DNA of 64,000 nt from Glycomyces fuscus (GTDB lineage Bacteria > Actinomycetota > Actinomycetes > Streptosporangiales > Streptosporangiaceae), in contig NYMS01000038.1 in assembly GCA_002529455.1 (NCBI GenBank), positions 62,001 to 126,000 on the forward strand. The letters are read 5' to 3'. The notes beneath the pieces were generated by a model. The model made no database searches. It was not told the DNA's origin and saw only the letters and a list, made by a program, of their open reading frames with translations. Positions 51,805 through 60,431 of the stretch are shown in pieces. A program made the position numbers and the translations under genes. The stretch's first letter is position 1; the number at the start of each line of letters is the position of its first letter.

Positions 51805-52608
51805 ATGGCCTCGACCACCACCGACCCAGCGCACTTCTCCGACCCCGCGGAGTTCGAAAGGGCCGCCGACCTCCTGGAGTCCGCGGAGCGCGTCACGGTG
51901 CTCACCGGGGCGGGCGTGTCCACCGACTCCGGCATCCCCGACTTCCGCGGCCCGCACGGGGTGTGGACCACCGATCCGGACGCGCAGGCCCTGTCGGACA
52001 TCGACATCTACATGGGCGACGTGGACGTGCGCCGCCGGGTGTGGGCCCAGCGCCGCACCCACCCGGTGTGGCAGGCCCGGCCCAACGCCGCGCACCGCGC
52101 CCTGGCCGACCTGGAGGCCACCGGACGGCTGCGGGCGCTGGTCACCCAGAACATCGACGGCCTGCACCAGCTGGGCGGGGTGTCCGAGGACGCGGTCATC
52201 GAGGTGCACGGCACCATGCTGCGGGTGGTGTGCATGGCGTGCGGACTGCGCACGCCGAGCGAGGCGGTGCTGGCGCGCCTGGACGAGGAGTCCGACCCCC
52301 GCTGCCGCGAGTGCGGCGGCATCCAGAAGTCGGACACCATCTCCTTCGGTCAGCGGCTCGACGCGCGGGTCGTCGACGCGGCGGCCCGGGCCGCCCGCGA
52401 GTGCGACGTGTTCCTGGCCGTGGGCACGTCGCTGACGGTCCACCCGGTGGCGGGGCTGTGCGACGTGGCCATGATGGCGCGGGCCGGCCTGGTCGTCGTC
52501 AACGCCGAGCCCACGCCCTACGACGACTTCGCCGGCGCCGTGGTCCGCGACCCCATCGGCGAGGCGATCCCCGCCCTGGTGGAGCGGGTGCGCGCGGCCG
52601 TGCGGTAG
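51805..52608 (+). CDS. NAD-dependent protein deacylase (sirtuin, SIR2/CobB type)
   Basis: A 267-residue sirtuin. LTGAGVSTDSGIPDFRG (33-49) binds NAD; TQNIDGLHQLGG (114-125), catalytic His135 (VEVHGTM), zinc ligands Cys143, Cys146, Cys167 and Cys170, and VGTSLTVHPVAGL follow. It removes acyl groups from lysines, e.g. acetyl-CoA synthetase. The zinc ribbon and length fit a housekeeping deacylase rather than a SIR2 effector of a defence system. ATG at 51805 has only GGGGG upstream; a TAAGAAT at 51792 could be a -10 for a very short leader. It converges on the NACHT gene. Confidence 0.92.
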   Translation: MASTTTDPAHFSDPAEFERAADLLESAERVTVLTGAGVSTDSGIPDFRGPHGVWTTDPDAQALSDIDIYMGDVDVRRRVWAQRRTHPVWQARPNAAHRALADLEATGRLRALVTQNIDGLHQLGGVSEDAVIEVHGTMLRVVCMACGLRTPSEAVLARLDEESDPRCRECGGIQKSDTISFGQRLDARVVDAAARAARECDVFLAVGTSLTVHPVAGLCDVAMMARAGLVVVNAEPTPYDDFAGAVVRDPIGEAIPALVERVRAAVR

Positions 52609-52764
52609 TCCGGCGGAGGGCCGCTCCGCACGCGCGGGGCTTTGACACGCCGCGCCCGGCCCCGGGCCGGAGCGCGGGCCGCGGCGGCTCGGGTGCCCGC
52701 GCCGCCGCGCCGACCGGACGCGCCCGGCCGGCGCAGCGCCGGCGCGGTCCCCGGGCGGGCGTGC

Positions 52765-55700
52765 TCAGCCGCCGCTGGTGTACTGACCCGTCGGGGAAGG
52801 CGTTCGGCGGAACTCGGAGTCGGTGCCGGCGGCCCGCGCCCGGGGTTCCGGGAGGGCGTTCCCGTGCGCCAGGCCCCGGACACGGGAGAGGGTCTCCCGG
52901 CCGAGGAGGTCCTCCAGGCGGCGAAGCGTCGGCGCGACCACCGGAAGGCTGAGCTGGGGGCCGGTCACCACCTCGGTCACCCCGGCGAGGTAGTGCCGCA
53001 ACAGGCTCCGCACGCTCTCGGCGAGTACGTCCCCGGGTGAGGACATACCGAGGTCTTCCGCCGCCTGCCTGAGCACCAGGTGTTCCAGACGTCCCAGGGT
53101 CCGGCTCGGGACGAGCAACCGCTTGTAGGCCTCCAGCCGCTCCTCGGGGCTCTCGGTGGCGGGGACCAGGCGCAGCCGCAGTATCTCGTGGAGTTCGAAC
53201 CAGGTCGTTTCCGTCTCCGTCGCGGCTTCCGTCTCCGTGTCCACGTCGGTCGTGGTCTGCGAGTACCAGGTCGCCAGATCGTCCGAGACGTGGCGCAGGT
53301 AGGGGAGCAGCCCGAGCAGGAAGCGCGCGGACGTGCCGTTGACCCGCATCGCCGTCGACCGCAGCAGGCGGGATGTGGTCGTGTTGTGCGGCACGGTGAT
53401 CTCGTAGGGGTCGAGCACGGACGGACGGGCGTCCGCGTTCGTCCGCAGCTCGAAGCCCATGCTCTCCCCGACGTTGACCGGTGAGGAGTCGTCCAGGTCC
53501 ACGACGGTGACCGGTCCCCCTCCGCTCCAGCCGTCCAGGTGGCGCACGCGCAGGGCGGCCACGATGCTGAACCACTCGGTTCCGGGCAGGGTCCGCCACA
53601 GCGCGGCCGTGTGCTGCCAGTCCTGGAGGGTGTTGGGCGAGTCGGGGAACAGCTCGCGGATGTCCACCGGCTCCTCCCGCACCAGGCACAGCAGGATCAT
53701 GAGGTTGCTGGTGTAGTTGGCCTCGCGGCGGGTCAGCGGCAGCCGCGTGGGCTCGTAGGCGGTGTAGGAGCGGTTGGAGGCGGGGAAGGGCGCCTCCTGG
53801 AACAGCTCCACGAGCAGCCGCGCGTAGTCCTCGCGGGCCTCGGGTTCCTCGGCGAACCGTCGCTCCAGGAGTTCGGCGAGGAAGTCCACGACCTTCTCCC
53901 GGCCCGCGTAGGTGGCGAAGGAGGACAGGGCGTACAGCTCGCCGTCGTCGACGGGCGCCGCGCGCCCCCGGCGCCGTGAGGAGCGCGAGCGGGACTCGTC
54001 CAGCTCCTCCACCGCGGCGACCACGGCCCGCGCCACCAGGTACTCGCCGAAGGTGGCGTGCAGGAACTCGAACACGCTCGCGGTGCCGTCGCCCGTCTGC
54101 GCACGGGCCTCGTGGACGAAGAAGAACCGGCCCAGCACCTGGTGGGCGGGGTCGATCCGTCCGTGCAGGTCGGTGTCCTCCGCGCGCACCGCAGCGTCGG
54201 GCATGAGGACCGCCAGGTCCCGGTCCAGCTCGTCGGCGTCCACGCTCTGCTTGCGCCGGGTGAACATCGCCAGCGCGGCGATCTCCAGACGGCGCAGCTC
54301 GTCCTCGATCGCGTCGTCCAGGTCCCGGTCGTTGAGATGGGGCCGGTGCTTCTCCACCTCCCTGCGGGCGAACTTCCTCAGCAGGCTCTCGTACAGCTCA
54401 CCGTGGGAGAGGGGCCTCGCGGTGCGGAGCAGGGGCTCCTCCGCCGCGTCGTAGATCAGCAGCATCATCAGCAGCAGCGGTTGCTCCGCCATCTCCCGGT
54501 AGGGGAGGAGCTCCTTCATCGTGGGAGGCCACCGCCCCTCGTAGGTCAGGGAGCGGGCGTTCACCCGGTTCCACACCCCCAGCGCCCTGCCCATCTGCTC
54601 CTCGTCGAAGGGCTCCAGCCGCATCACCATGGAGCCGTCGGGGAAACGGGCCCGGTCCGCCACGACGGTGCGGCTGGTGACGATCACCGCCGTCGGCTGG
54701 CCCAGCGCCTCCTGCTGGTGCTGGAACTCCTGGACCCGCTCCAGGTAGTCGGAGCGGTCCACCCCGGTCGCCTGGAGGAGCTCGTCGAAGCCGTCCAGGA
54801 TGATGACGGGCAGGGCGCCGTCCGCGGACTCGGCGAGTTCGCGCCAGGACACACGGGTGTGGAGGGTCGCGGCGAGCCCCTCCTCGATCTGCGCGTGGAT
54901 GGGCGAGTTCGGCTGGACCGAGCGCAACTCCACCCGGATGGGGAGGAAGTCGGCGGCGGGCAGGCTGGCCGCGAGCATCTCGGTGAACTTGGACTTGCCT
55001 GCCCCGGGGTGGCCCAGGATGACCGTGGGGACCTCCGTGGCGACCGGGTGGACCAGGTGCGCGGCGATGACCCGCTGGAGGTCCGCGAGCACGGGCAGGC
55101 GCTCCCACCACTCCTCGGAGGAGGGGGTGCCGCTGTGCACCGCGTAGGCGGCACGGCCCCTCGGAGGGACGTAGGCCTCCTCCAGCGTGGGCAGGGAGAG
55201 CCCCGGCGGGACGTCGTCCGAACGCAGCACCGGCTGGCGCAGGACCGCCCGGTACCCGGCGGACAGCTCCCTGCGCCGGACGTCCACCGCACGGCGGGAG
55301 CTGATCTCCTCCAGACACCGACGCAGCTCCCCGAGCCCCGTCCCGACGGTCTCGCGCGTGTGCTCGTGCTCGGCCAGGTGGACCCACATGCCGAACTCGG
55401 GGACGTCGGCGGAGAACTGGCGGTAGGACTCCTGGTACCGGCGGGAGGCGTACCGGGGGACGAGGCGCCGCATGTTCCGCAGGAGGCTGTGGTCCTCGGA
55501 GGTGATCCCGTGCCTTTCGGACACCGCGAGCCCCGTCAGCACCGCCGCGAAGTCCCTGAACAGGAAGTCCGAGAAGAAGCGGGGGGCCCAACCCGACCCC
55601 AGGGACACGGCCGGGCTGGTCCCGGAGTGCGCCAGGACGCGGTCCATCAGCGCGACCTGCTCCTCCCGGGTGAACTCCAGATCGGCCAGGGAGAAGGGGG

Positions 55701-55998
55701 CGTCCAGTTCGGTCAGGGCCTCCTCGACCGCCTCGAAGAACGCGACGATGACCAGGATCTGGTGCGCCGCCTCGATCTTCTCCGTCCGCGACGTGCGGCT
55801 CTCACCGCTGATCTTGTCCCGGATCCCCTCGATGGCCTGACGCCCTCCGCTGACCAGCGCTCCCCGCAGGCCGAAGAGGTCGGGCACCCCCACCAGCCCC
55901 AGTCCGCCGTCCGTGAGCCTCTCGGCGAGGTTCATCACCTCCGAGTCGTTCTGGCCGAGGATCTTGAGCGCGTCGGCGTAGGTGAGCCGTTTCGCCAT
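52765..55998 (-). CDS. NACHT-domain STAND NTPase (bacterial NLR-like)
   Basis: A 1077-residue protein. An alpha-helical N-terminal domain (1-240) and linker lead to a NACHT module: Walker A GHPGAGKS (329-336), Walker B VIILDGFDE (398-406), sensor Arg443 in IVTSRTVV, REMAEQPLLLMMLLI (501-515), and the winged-helix signature FEFLHATFGEYLVARAVV (643-660). After it come about 400 residues, mostly helical, with no TPR, WD40 or LRR repeats recognised, and a Thr/Glu-rich stretch (WYSQTTTDVDTETEAATETETTW). Bacterial NACHT proteins often sense phage proteins and trigger cell death; the N-terminal helices resemble the NNH-type domains found in actinobacteria. No separate effector gene adjoins it. Start ATG has AGAGGCACCCCCG upstream. 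Function is inferred. Confidence 0.85.
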   Translation of the reverse strand: MAKRLTYADALKILGQNDSEVMNLAERLTDGGLGLVGVPDLFGLRGALVSGGRQAIEGIRDKISGESRTSRTEKIEAAHQILVIVAFFEAVEEALTELDAPFSLADLEFTREEQVALMDRVLAHSGTSPAVSLGSGWAPRFFSDFLFRDFAAVLTGLAVSERHGITSEDHSLLRNMRRLVPRYASRRYQESYRQFSADVPEFGMWVHLAEHEHTRETVGTGLGELRRCLEEISSRRAVDVRRRELSAGYRAVLRQPVLRSDDVPPGLSLPTLEEAYVPPRGRAAYAVHSGTPSSEEWWERLPVLADLQRVIAAHLVHPVATEVPTVILGHPGAGKSKFTEMLAASLPAADFLPIRVELRSVQPNSPIHAQIEEGLAATLHTRVSWRELAESADGALPVIILDGFDELLQATGVDRSDYLERVQEFQHQQEALGQPTAVIVTSRTVVADRARFPDGSMVMRLEPFDEEQMGRALGVWNRVNARSLTYEGRWPPTMKELLPYREMAEQPLLLMMLLIYDAAEEPLLRTARPLSHGELYESLLRKFARREVEKHRPHLNDRDLDDAIEDELRRLEIAALAMFTRRKQSVDADELDRDLAVLMPDAAVRAEDTDLHGRIDPAHQVLGRFFFVHEARAQTGDGTASVFEFLHATFGEYLVARAVVAAVEELDESRSRSSRRRGRAAPVDDGELYALSSFATYAGREKVVDFLAELLERRFAEEPEAREDYARLLVELFQEAPFPASNRSYTAYEPTRLPLTRREANYTSNLMILLCLVREEPVDIRELFPDSPNTLQDWQHTAALWRTLPGTEWFSIVAALRVRHLDGWSGGGPVTVVDLDDSSPVNVGESMGFELRTNADARPSVLDPYEITVPHNTTTSRLLRSTAMRVNGTSARFLLGLLPYLRHVSDDLATWYSQTTTDVDTETEAATETETTWFELHEILRLRLVPATESPEERLEAYKRLLVPSRTLGRLEHLVLRQAAEDLGMSSPGDVLAESVRSLLRHYLAGVTEVVTGPQLSLPVVAPTLRRLEDLLGRETLSRVRGLAHGNALPEPRARAAGTDSEFRRTPSPTGQYTSGG

Positions 55999-56129
55999 CG
56001 GGGGTGCCTCTTCCGGCTTCGAGGGGTGGGAACACGGTCGGACCCGGCACCGGGGCGGTGCCGAGTCCGCAGGTCAGCATGGGGGACGGGGGTCGGGGAG
56101 GAGTGAGCGTGCTCCCGTGGTGGGATCCG

Positions 56130-56801
56130 CTAGGGCAGCTCCCAGTTCACCAGGTCGGAGTTCTGCTCCTTGAGCATCTCGTTGGCGCGGCTGAACGGCT
56201 TCGAGCCGAAGAACCCGTTGCGCGCCGACAGGGGGCTGGGGTGCGCGGACTCCACACACGGCACGCCCGGCATCAGCGGGCGCAGGTTGCGGGCGTCGCG
56301 TCCCCACAGGATCGCCACCAGCGGCTTGTCGCGCTCGGCGAGCGCCCGGATGGCCTGCTCGGTGACGGCCTCCCATCCCTTGCCCCGGTGCGAACCGGCC
56401 TTGCCCGGCTCCACCGACAGCACCCTGTTGAGCAGCAGCACGCCCTGCTCGGTCCACGGGGTCAGGTCGCCGTTGGAGGGCATGGGCACGCCCAGGTCGT
56501 CGACCAGCTCCTTGTAGATGTTGCGCAGGCTCGCGGGCAGGCGCACGTCCGGGGCGACCGAGAAGCTCAGACCCACCGCGTTGCCCGGGGTCGGGTAGGG
56601 GTCCTGGCCCACGATGAGCACGCGCACGTCCTCGAAGGGCTGCTTGAAGGCGCGCAGGACGTTCTCGCCGGCGGGGAGGTAGGTGCGGCCCTCCGCGACC
56701 TCCTGGCGCAGGAAGTCGCCCATCGCGGCGATCTGCGGCGCGACCGGCTCCAGGGCCTCGGCCCAACCGCTTTCCATGATTTCTTTCAGGTCCTTCGGCA
56801 T
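56130..56801 (-). CDS. ung: Uracil-DNA glycosylase, family 1
   Basis: A 223-residue UDG. The water-activating loop GQDPYP has Asp67, and the Leu-intercalation loop HPSPLSAR has His187; VAILWGRDA and the uracil-recognition FSV are present. It excises uracil from DNA in base-excision repair. The ATG at 56801 is chosen because the family starts at MP-(K/D)-L; on the minus strand TAGTGT (56814-56809) lies 7 bases before it, so the message may be leaderless. No Shine-Dalgarno sequence is present. It is between the NACHT gene and a GH15 gene. Confidence 0.93.
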   Translation of the reverse strand: MPKDLKEIMESGWAEALEPVAPQIAAMGDFLRQEVAEGRTYLPAGENVLRAFKQPFEDVRVLIVGQDPYPTPGNAVGLSFSVAPDVRLPASLRNIYKELVDDLGVPMPSNGDLTPWTEQGVLLLNRVLSVEPGKAGSHRGKGWEAVTEQAIRALAERDKPLVAILWGRDARNLRPLMPGVPCVESAHPSPLSARNGFFGSKPFSRANEMLKEQNSDLVNWELP

Positions 56802-56808
56802 GGCCAGA

Positions 56809-56814
56809 ACACTA
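56809..56814 (-). promoter_or_regulatory. -10 element for a leaderless ung transcript
   Basis: TAGTGT on the minus strand, 7 bases before the ung ATG. Transcription would start at or next to the ATG, in line with the lack of a ribosome-binding site. The -35 is poor. Confidence 0.45.
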
Positions 56815-56884
56815 GCGCCAGTGAGCGACATCCACGGCCCCTTCGGGTCTTCCGGGCGCTTGCACGGGCACGGCCCACCCGCGG

Positions 56885-56915
56885 CGCCCCCGCGACCGCA
56901 CCGGTCGCGGGGGCG
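56885..56915. terminator. Terminator of the GH15 gene
   Basis: A perfect 14-bp inverted repeat (CGCCCCCGCGACCG and complement) with a 3-base loop, 91 bases past the GH15 stop on the minus strand and upstream of ung. Confidence 0.8.
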
Positions 56916-57005
56916 TGCGTCCGTACAGGCGGGGGACGGAAGCGTGCTGGGGAGGCGTCGGGGGAAGCGGGGCCGTGCGGGGTCGGCCGGGAGGGGTGCG
57001 GCGGT

Positions 57006-58811
57006 CTACTCGGCGCGCCATCCCCCCTGGCGGGTGGACAGGTTCAGCGCGGTGGTCACCAGCGGCACGTGGCTGAACGCCTGCGGGAAGTTGCCGACCT
57101 GGCGGTTCTCGCGCGGGTCCCACTCCTCGGCCAGCAGACCCACGTCGTTGCGCAGGGACAGCAGCCGCTCGAACAGCTCGCGGGCCTCGTCCTGGCGGCC
57201 GATCGACAGCAGCGCGTTGGCCATCCAGAAGCTGCACGCCAGGAAGGCGCCCTCGTCACCGGGCAGCTGGTCGGCGGAGTTCTCCAGGTCGGTGCGGTAG
57301 CGCAGCACGAACCCGTCCACCATCAGGTCCTTGCGGACCGCCTCGATGGTGCCGACCACGCGCGGGTCGTCGTAGGGCAGGAAGCCCACCTCGGGGATCA
57401 GCAGCAGCGCGGCGTCCAGCTCCTTGCTGCCGTAGTACTGGGTGAACGTGTTGCGCTGGGGGTCGTAGCCGTACTCGCACACCTCGGCGTGGATGGTGTC
57501 GCGCAGGGCCCGCCAGCGTTCGATGGGCCCCTCCTTGCCGAACTCCTCGATGCTGCGCACCGCGCGGTCGGCCGCCACCCAGGCCATCACCTTGGAGTGC
57601 ACGAAGTGCTGGCGCGGCCCGCGCACCTCCCACAGGCCCTCGTCCGGCTCGTCCCAGCACCACTCCAGGTAGTTGACCAGGGAGCGCTGCAGGCCCCACA
57701 GGTAGTCGCCGCCGCGGATGTTGTGGCGGCGGGCCAGGTGCAGCACGTCCATGACCTCGCCGTAGACGTCGAGCTGGTACTGGCCCACGGCGGCGTTGCC
57801 GATGCGGACCGGACGGGAGGCCTCGTAGCCCGGCAGCCACTCGGCCTCCCACTCGGTGAGCCTGCGCTCACCCCGGATGCCGTACATGATCTGCATGAGC
57901 TGGGGTTCGCCCGCGACCGCCCGCACCAGCCACTCGCGCCAGGCCAGCGCCTCGTCCTTGTACCCGGAGCGGATCATCGCCTCCAGGGTGATGGTGGCGT
58001 CGCGCAGCCAGCAGTAGCGGTAGTCCCAGTTGCGCACCCCGCCGATCTCCTCGGGCAGGGAGGTGGTGGGCGCGGCGACGATCCCGCCGGTGGGACGGTA
58101 GGTCAGGGCCTTGAGCACGATGAGGGAGCGGATGACCGCCTCGCGGTAGGGGCCCTCGTAGGTGCACTGGTTGACCCACTTCTCCCAGAAGCGCTCGGTG
58201 CGGGAGAGCGCCTTCTCCGCGTCGAGGTGGTCGGACTCCTCCACCTGGGAGGGGTGCCAGGTCATCACGAAGGGCACCCGCTGGCCCGCGGTGACGGTGA
58301 AGGTGGCGTCGTGGGTGAAGTTGTGGCCCTGGAGGGGGATGGGGGTGCTGAGCCAGATGGCGTCGGGCCCCGCGATGGCCACCAGTTCGGTGCCGGCCCG
58401 GTGCACCCACGGCACGACGTGGCCGTAGTCGAAGCGGATGCGCATGGTGGTCTCCATGCACACCGAGCCGCTCAGGCCCTCGACGATGCGGACGATGTGC
58501 GGGGCACCGCCGCGCGGCGGCATGAAGTCGATGACCCGGACGGACCCCGAGGGGGTGTCCCACTCCGACTCCAGGATGAGCGTGTCGTCCCGGTAGCGGC
58601 GGCGGGTGGCGCGCGAGTCGCCCTCGGCGGGGCGCAGGGTCCAGCAACCGTTCTGCTCGTCACCGAGCAGCGCGGCGAAACAGGCGGAGGAGTCGAAGTC
58701 GGGAAGGCAGGCCCAGTCGATGGAACCGTCGCGCCCGACCAGCGCGGCGGTCTGCATGTCACCGATCATTGCGTAGTCTTCGATCCAGCCGGGCACGCGG
58801 CTCACCCCCAT
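57006..58811 (-). CDS. GH15-family glycoside hydrolase (glucoamylase/trehalase-like)
   Basis: A 601-residue intracellular GH15 enzyme. The N-terminal beta-domain (GWIEDYAMIGDMQTAALVGRDGSIDWACLPDFDS, 8-42) and the alpha/alpha-barrel with NWDYRYCWLRDATITLEAM (261-279) and the catalytic-base region EWDPRENRQVGNFPQAFSH (from Glu563) define the bacterial GH15 clan that includes mycobacterial trehalase. It cleaves an alpha-linked glucose from trehalose or a glucan. No signal peptide. ATG at 58811 is used; an upstream Shine-Dalgarno is weak and GTG at 58805 is an alternative. Confidence 0.88.
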   Translation of the reverse strand: MGVSRVPGWIEDYAMIGDMQTAALVGRDGSIDWACLPDFDSSACFAALLGDEQNGCWTLRPAEGDSRATRRRYRDDTLILESEWDTPSGSVRVIDFMPPRGGAPHIVRIVEGLSGSVCMETTMRIRFDYGHVVPWVHRAGTELVAIAGPDAIWLSTPIPLQGHNFTHDATFTVTAGQRVPFVMTWHPSQVEESDHLDAEKALSRTERFWEKWVNQCTYEGPYREAVIRSLIVLKALTYRPTGGIVAAPTTSLPEEIGGVRNWDYRYCWLRDATITLEAMIRSGYKDEALAWREWLVRAVAGEPQLMQIMYGIRGERRLTEWEAEWLPGYEASRPVRIGNAAVGQYQLDVYGEVMDVLHLARRHNIRGGDYLWGLQRSLVNYLEWCWDEPDEGLWEVRGPRQHFVHSKVMAWVAADRAVRSIEEFGKEGPIERWRALRDTIHAEVCEYGYDPQRNTFTQYYGSKELDAALLLIPEVGFLPYDDPRVVGTIEAVRKDLMVDGFVLRYRTDLENSADQLPGDEGAFLACSFWMANALLSIGRQDEARELFERLLSLRNDVGLLAEEWDPRENRQVGNFPQAFSHVPLVTTALNLSTRQGGWRAE

Positions 58812-59433
58812 CACGTCGTCATGGTTTCTGCGGTCGGGGCCTCGTGGGGTGCGCCGTGTCCCGCGACGGCCGTCGGCACGCACACCCGTGTGCGCGTCCC
58901 GCCGGGGTCCCGTCTCCTGCCCGCCATGGGGGGCGGCACCGCCGCCAGGCGCCGTTCGGGCCACGTTCCGCCTCCGCACCAGCCGCCGCTTGCCTTCCAC
59001 CCGGTAATGTGCCCAGGTGAGGGCAGCCGAAAAGGCCGGTGCCCAGGAACCGTCCCGAACACGGTCCTTTCCGCTCACCGCGGTCCCCATCTTCCCCCCT
59101 CCTCCGCGAGCGCGCCACCCGTGGCTGCACGTGCATCGGAAGGTGCAGCGATATATGCGGGCAAATGGGGCGTTTTGTCAGGTCAGAAGCTGGGACGCGG
59201 TGATCAAGATCTGGTGACGGGGAGGACAAGGCCCGCCGGAATGGGTGTACTGGAGGCGTCCGCAAACCCGCCGAGCCGCCCCCGCGGCGGTACGGCACCC
59301 GGCGCGGGGCCGCGGCGCCACCCCGCCGCCTGCGCACCGGCGGGAAGCGCCGAGCGGCGTACGGGGCACCCCCGCCGGAGCCGTGCGCGCGTGGCGGCGC
59401 CGCGGAACGCGGGCGGCCCCTCCGGCGGCGGGG
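58812..59433. other. Intergenic region between GH15 and YczE-like genes
   Basis: A 622-base gap. The part from 58812 to 59100 is GC-rich. A less GC-rich patch at 59110-59215 includes ATATATGC and GTTTTGTCAGG and is the most likely promoter zone for the minus-strand GH15 gene, although that would mean a leader of over 300 bases. Short frames (e.g. at 59017) lack start signals. No gene is called. Confidence 0.5.
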
Positions 59434-60168
59434 TCACTCCGGGCGGGCGGCCCCCGGCGCGCCCTCGGGATCGGCCTCCTGGGACCGGCGGGCGCCGGCC
59501 TCCCCGGCGACCGGGCCGGGCACGCGCATCAGGGGCAGGAAGACCTGCGCCAGCGGACCGATCGCCACCGCGAACACCAGCGTGCCCACCCCCACGGTCC
59601 CGCCGAGGAGGAAGCCGGTGACCACGACGGTCACCTCGATCACGGTCCTGGCCAGGCGCACCGACAGCCCTCGGGCAGCCAGACCGGTCATCAGCCCGTC
59701 CCGGGGGCCCGGGCCCAGCTGGGCGCCGATGTAGCAGCCGGTCGCGACCGCGCACACCACCACCCCGAGCCCCAGCAGCAGCACACGCACCACCAGAGAA
59801 TCCGCCTCGGGCAGCAGCCACAGGAACAGGTCCACCGTCGTGCCCACGACGACCACGTTGCTCAGCGTGCCCAGGCCGGGCTTCTGGCGCAGCGGAATCC
59901 ACAGCAGCATCAGCAGCGCGCCCACCAGCACGCTCCACGTGCCGATGGACAACCCCGTCTGGCGGGACAGCCCCTGGTGCAGCACGTCCCAGGGCATCGC
60001 GCCCAGCCCCGCGTGGACCAGCAGCGCGCCGCTCAGGCCGTAGAGGACCAGGCCCGCGTACAGCTGTGTCAGACGGCGCAGCCGGGGCCGGGGCAGGGCC
60101 GGGGTGAGCAGCACCCGGCCCAGCAGGTCGGCGGCCGCGTCACGGACGGGGCGGGGCTGTGCGGTCAC
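59434..60168 (-). CDS. YczE/YitT-type membrane protein
   Basis: A 244-residue membrane protein with about five to six helices. RLTQLYAGLVLYGLSGALLVHAGLGAMPWDVLHQGLSRQTGLSIGTWSVLVGALLMLLWIPL (31-93) and later GCYIGAQLGPGPRDGLMTGL are typical of the YczE family, whose genes are linked to MocR-type regulators in many bacteria. GTG at 60168 follows AGGTATCCC; an upstream ATG gives an unlikely extension. The divergent neighbour is a MocR regulator. Role unknown; transport is possible. Confidence 0.85.
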   Translation of the reverse strand: MTAQPRPVRDAAADLLGRVLLTPALPRPRLRRLTQLYAGLVLYGLSGALLVHAGLGAMPWDVLHQGLSRQTGLSIGTWSVLVGALLMLLWIPLRQKPGLGTLSNVVVVGTTVDLFLWLLPEADSLVVRVLLLGLGVVVCAVATGCYIGAQLGPGPRDGLMTGLAARGLSVRLARTVIEVTVVVTGFLLGGTVGVGTLVFAVAIGPLAQVFLPLMRVPGPVAGEAGARRSQEADPEGAPGAARPE

Positions 60169-60180
60169 GGGATACCTACC

Positions 60181-60396
60181 ATTCCTGGGATCATCGGATG
60201 AGAGCCCGTGCGGGGGCACGGGCACGAGGCGGGGCCGGGGTGCGGGGACGGGCCGCGGGGGCGCGCGGAGCGAGGCGACCGGCCGGGCCGTCCGCCGTCC
60301 TCCCACCGCCGTGCCCCCCACCGGACCCGGGTCCAGTAAGGGAGCCACCTGGGTATCGTGGCGGAAGTGGCGCCTGGAATGAAGAGCCAATCCAGG
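60181..60396. promoter_or_regulatory. Divergent control region with repeated (A/T)TCC(A/T)GG elements
   Basis: ATTCCTGG (60181-60188), CCTGGAAT (60373-60380) and AATCCAGG (60389-60396). The last two form an 8-base inverted repeat with one mismatch around GAAGAGCC. A related CCACCTGGG is at 60345-60353. These are good candidates for binding sites of the divergent MocR regulator. Confidence 0.5.
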
Positions 60397-60431
60397 TAAC
60401 TGGCCCTTTCAGCACGGCGACGGGGGATGGC

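Noticed and set aside
51805..55998. Sirtuin plus NACHT as one defence operon
   Set aside because: The genes converge rather than share a transcript, and the sirtuin has the zinc ribbon and length of a housekeeping deacylase, not of a SIR2 effector.
59017..59217. A 66-codon plus-strand gene between the GH15 and YczE-like genes
   Set aside because: No ribosome-binding site, no recognisable family, atypical codon use; the gap is better described as non-coding.
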